Origin: a virus
Strand: one strand, 5' to 3'
DNA: 55,446 bases
Virus record (IMG/VR): IMGVR_UViG_3300030430_001863
Span: 1 to 55,446 of that record
Both the position numbers and the translations under genes were made by a program. The first letter of the stretch is position 1; each line of letters starts with the position of its first letter. A model generated the notes under the pieces. That model was not told the DNA's origin. It saw nothing but the letters and a program-made list of their open reading frames with translations, and did not search any database. Of the stretch, positions 54,386 through 55,446 are shown one piece after another.

Positions 54386-54596
54386 CTGCCTTGTCCCGTG
54401 GTCTATTGGCTAACCACTCTTCAACCTCGGAACGCAGCCACCGCGTGGTGCTGTTCTGGTCTGCCTCTGGTCCTAGCACAATAGGCTGTGGAAAGTGTTT
54501 CTTATCGACCCAGCGATATATAGTTGACCTATCTACGTTCAACCAACTAGATAAGTCCCCCACCTTCAAATAGATTTCATCAGAATGGGATGTCAT
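54375..54596 (-). CDS. AlpA-like helix-turn-helix DNA-binding protein
   Basis: 73 residues from ATG 54596, overlapping the primase end by 17 bases. IYLKVGDLSSWLNVDRSTIY, RWVDKKHFPQPIVLGP, then TRWLRSEVEEWLANRP: the winged helix of AlpA/excisionase-type proteins. No integrase exists here, so it is more likely a transcription regulator or replication accessory protein. Confidence 0.75.
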   Translation of the reverse strand: MTSHSDEIYLKVGDLSSWLNVDRSTIYRWVDKKHFPQPIVLGPEADQNSTTRWLRSEVEEWLANRPRDKADAD

Positions 54597-55446
54597 TTTC
54601 TGTCTCCTTCTTTGGAATATGAACTTCGTTTTCGTCAAACTCTGGGACAAACCAGACACGAAGGTTTTGCCACCTGCCTGTCTTATCGTCTTTGAGTTTG
54701 TAGTAAGTGTTACAATCGCTGCCGTTGTTGAGTATCTTCAGCCGCTCCTGTATCTGTGGTCTGTTAAGTTGCACAAAGTTTCTTGAACGCAGAAACTCCT
54801 GCAACCCCTTCATTGTAAAGAACGTTAAGTCGTTCTCTGTCCACGGCTTACCAAGCCGTAGTTCTTCTGGTGCTCTCGCACGAATCCTGCTTGTGCAGTA
54901 TATCTCTAGCAGTTCTTCAAACTGCCCTGTTGTGGTCAACTCTTTCGGCACCTCGATGCTGGTAGCCGTTGACATCATATTATTAACAAGTTGTTGCCAG
55001 TCCCCTGGTTTCATGGTGGGTGGCATAAAATCAATCTGTTCCATGCATGCACGTTGGAACTGCAAAGGCATTTGAAGCTGTTCGGTAGACAACTCCAATC
55101 TCTGTCCGTTTACATCAATGAAGTATAAGCGCGGGTCTGATTTTAAGATTGTCAGTCCACCCATAGACGGAGCCGCAGCGGCACCACCAATACCGTGCTC
55201 CATTGTCCGACACTGATCACGGTTGCAATAACTGGACATTGGTTCTTCTTTGCACTTGTAGCCGTACTTGTCTTTCTCTATCGACCTCTGCAAAGTGACT
55301 ACTTCATCGGCTGGCATGGGCGGCTTGCATATCTTCTGGTTCCATGTCTCCAGCTTCTTCTTCCAATCATCTGGATACTTTTTACGCAAGAAGATGCCTG
55401 TGTGAAACATGGCATTGTTACGCATGCCCTGCGGTATGCCCATCAA
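54580..55446 (-). CDS. TOTE-type / AEP DNA primase, C-terminal half (begins at 765)
   Basis: Continuation of the gene that starts at 765; 55348-55446 duplicates 1-99. In the joined protein this part is residues 256-510. It has a PriCT-like region with a spaced Cys set (YKCKEEPMSSYCNRDQCR) that may bind zinc, a helical/winged middle (FTMKGLQEFLRSRNFVQLNR), and the C-terminal tail ETENDIPF, resembling the SSB tail. No helicase domain is fused, so unwinding must come from the separate helicases. The apparent TTG start at 55446 is an artefact of the contig end. Confidence 0.85.
   Translation of the reverse strand: MMGIPQGMRNNAMFHTGIFLRKKYPDDWKKKLETWNQKICKPPMPADEVVTLQRSIEKDKYGYKCKEEPMSSYCNRDQCRTMEHGIGGAAAAPSMGGLTILKSDPRLYFIDVNGQRLELSTEQLQMPLQFQRACMEQIDFMPPTMKPGDWQQLVNNMMSTATSIEVPKELTTTGQFEELLEIYCTSRIRARAPEELRLGKPWTENDLTFFTMKGLQEFLRSRNFVQLNRPQIQERLKILNNGSDCNTYYKLKDDKTGRWQNLRVWFVPEFDENEVHIPKKETENDIPF
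55348..55446. repeat. Terminal direct repeat, right copy (circular overlap)
   Basis: Identical to bases 1-98 with one mismatch in the last base (a versus g at 99). See the left copy. Confidence 0.9.

Noticed and set aside
54375-54596. Excisionase, implying lysogeny
   Set aside because: AlpA-like fold alone is not enough; no integrase, attachment site or classical repressor operon was found.

Overview
The window looks like one complete tailed-phage genome assembled as a circle. The last 99 bases (55348-55446) repeat bases 1-99 with one mismatch at the final base, and a primase gene reads through the junction. The unique length is about 55,347 bp. Gene content points to a podovirus-like phage of a marine alphaproteobacterium: a P22-type portal, a two-part terminase, adaptor-type tail genes, large internal virion proteins, no tape measure, and a family A DNA polymerase with a TOTE-type primase. 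The overall layout resembles the HMO-2011-like / uncultured Mediterranean phage groups. That placement is from memory of protein families, not from a search. No integrase, RNA polymerase, tRNA gene or CRISPR array was found.

Replication and early genes. One leftward block starts at about 2113, crosses the contig junction and ends at 50397. It encodes a coiled-coil protein, an SSB-like protein, an archaeo-eukaryotic-type primase, an AlpA-like DNA-binding protein, a UvrD-type helicase, two small proteins and DNA polymerase A. Diverging from it at 2308 is a short rightward block: SNF2-like helicase, small protein, zinc ribbon, XF1762/GNAT-like protein, HTH protein, then a terminator. A leftward accessory operon (8611 down to 4920) holds many tiny ATGA-coupled genes, two CxxCxGxG zinc proteins, a C5 cytosine methyltransferase, an RHH regulator and a 45-residue AT-hook peptide. 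From 8612 to 8960 lies a cluster of 12 GTGACA/TGTCAC repeats leading into the small terminase and a PD-(D/E)XK nuclease.

From 9943 to 13317 are four short leftward units, most with a visible promoter or terminator. They encode a GP88-family protein, a DUF3085-like protein coupled to a 34-residue membrane peptide, and other small proteins. The 387-bp gap 13318-13704 carries a 19-bp palindrome, four 14-bp GTCA-N6-TGAC elements and a GC-rich hairpin, and separates the leftward early genes from the late genes.

The late block (13705-50400) is rightward and nearly gapless. It runs GNAT acetyltransferase, large terminase, portal, membrane/lysis proteins including a 3-TM holin, GroES co-chaperonin, scaffold, head proteins, major capsid protein and terminator. 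A run of very small lysine-rich proteins follows, then adaptor proteins and fibre/tail genes, a tail-hub gene split in two, internal virion (ejection) proteins and a T4-type lysozyme. The tail region holds seven small paralogous proteins that all end in Gly-Asp-Leu-Ala. The DNA encoding those last residues also looks like the ribosome binding site of the next gene, so each gene is a self-contained cassette. Repeated Ig-like strands recur in four structural genes, and one virion protein ends in a cupredoxin-like domain with all four copper-ligand residues.
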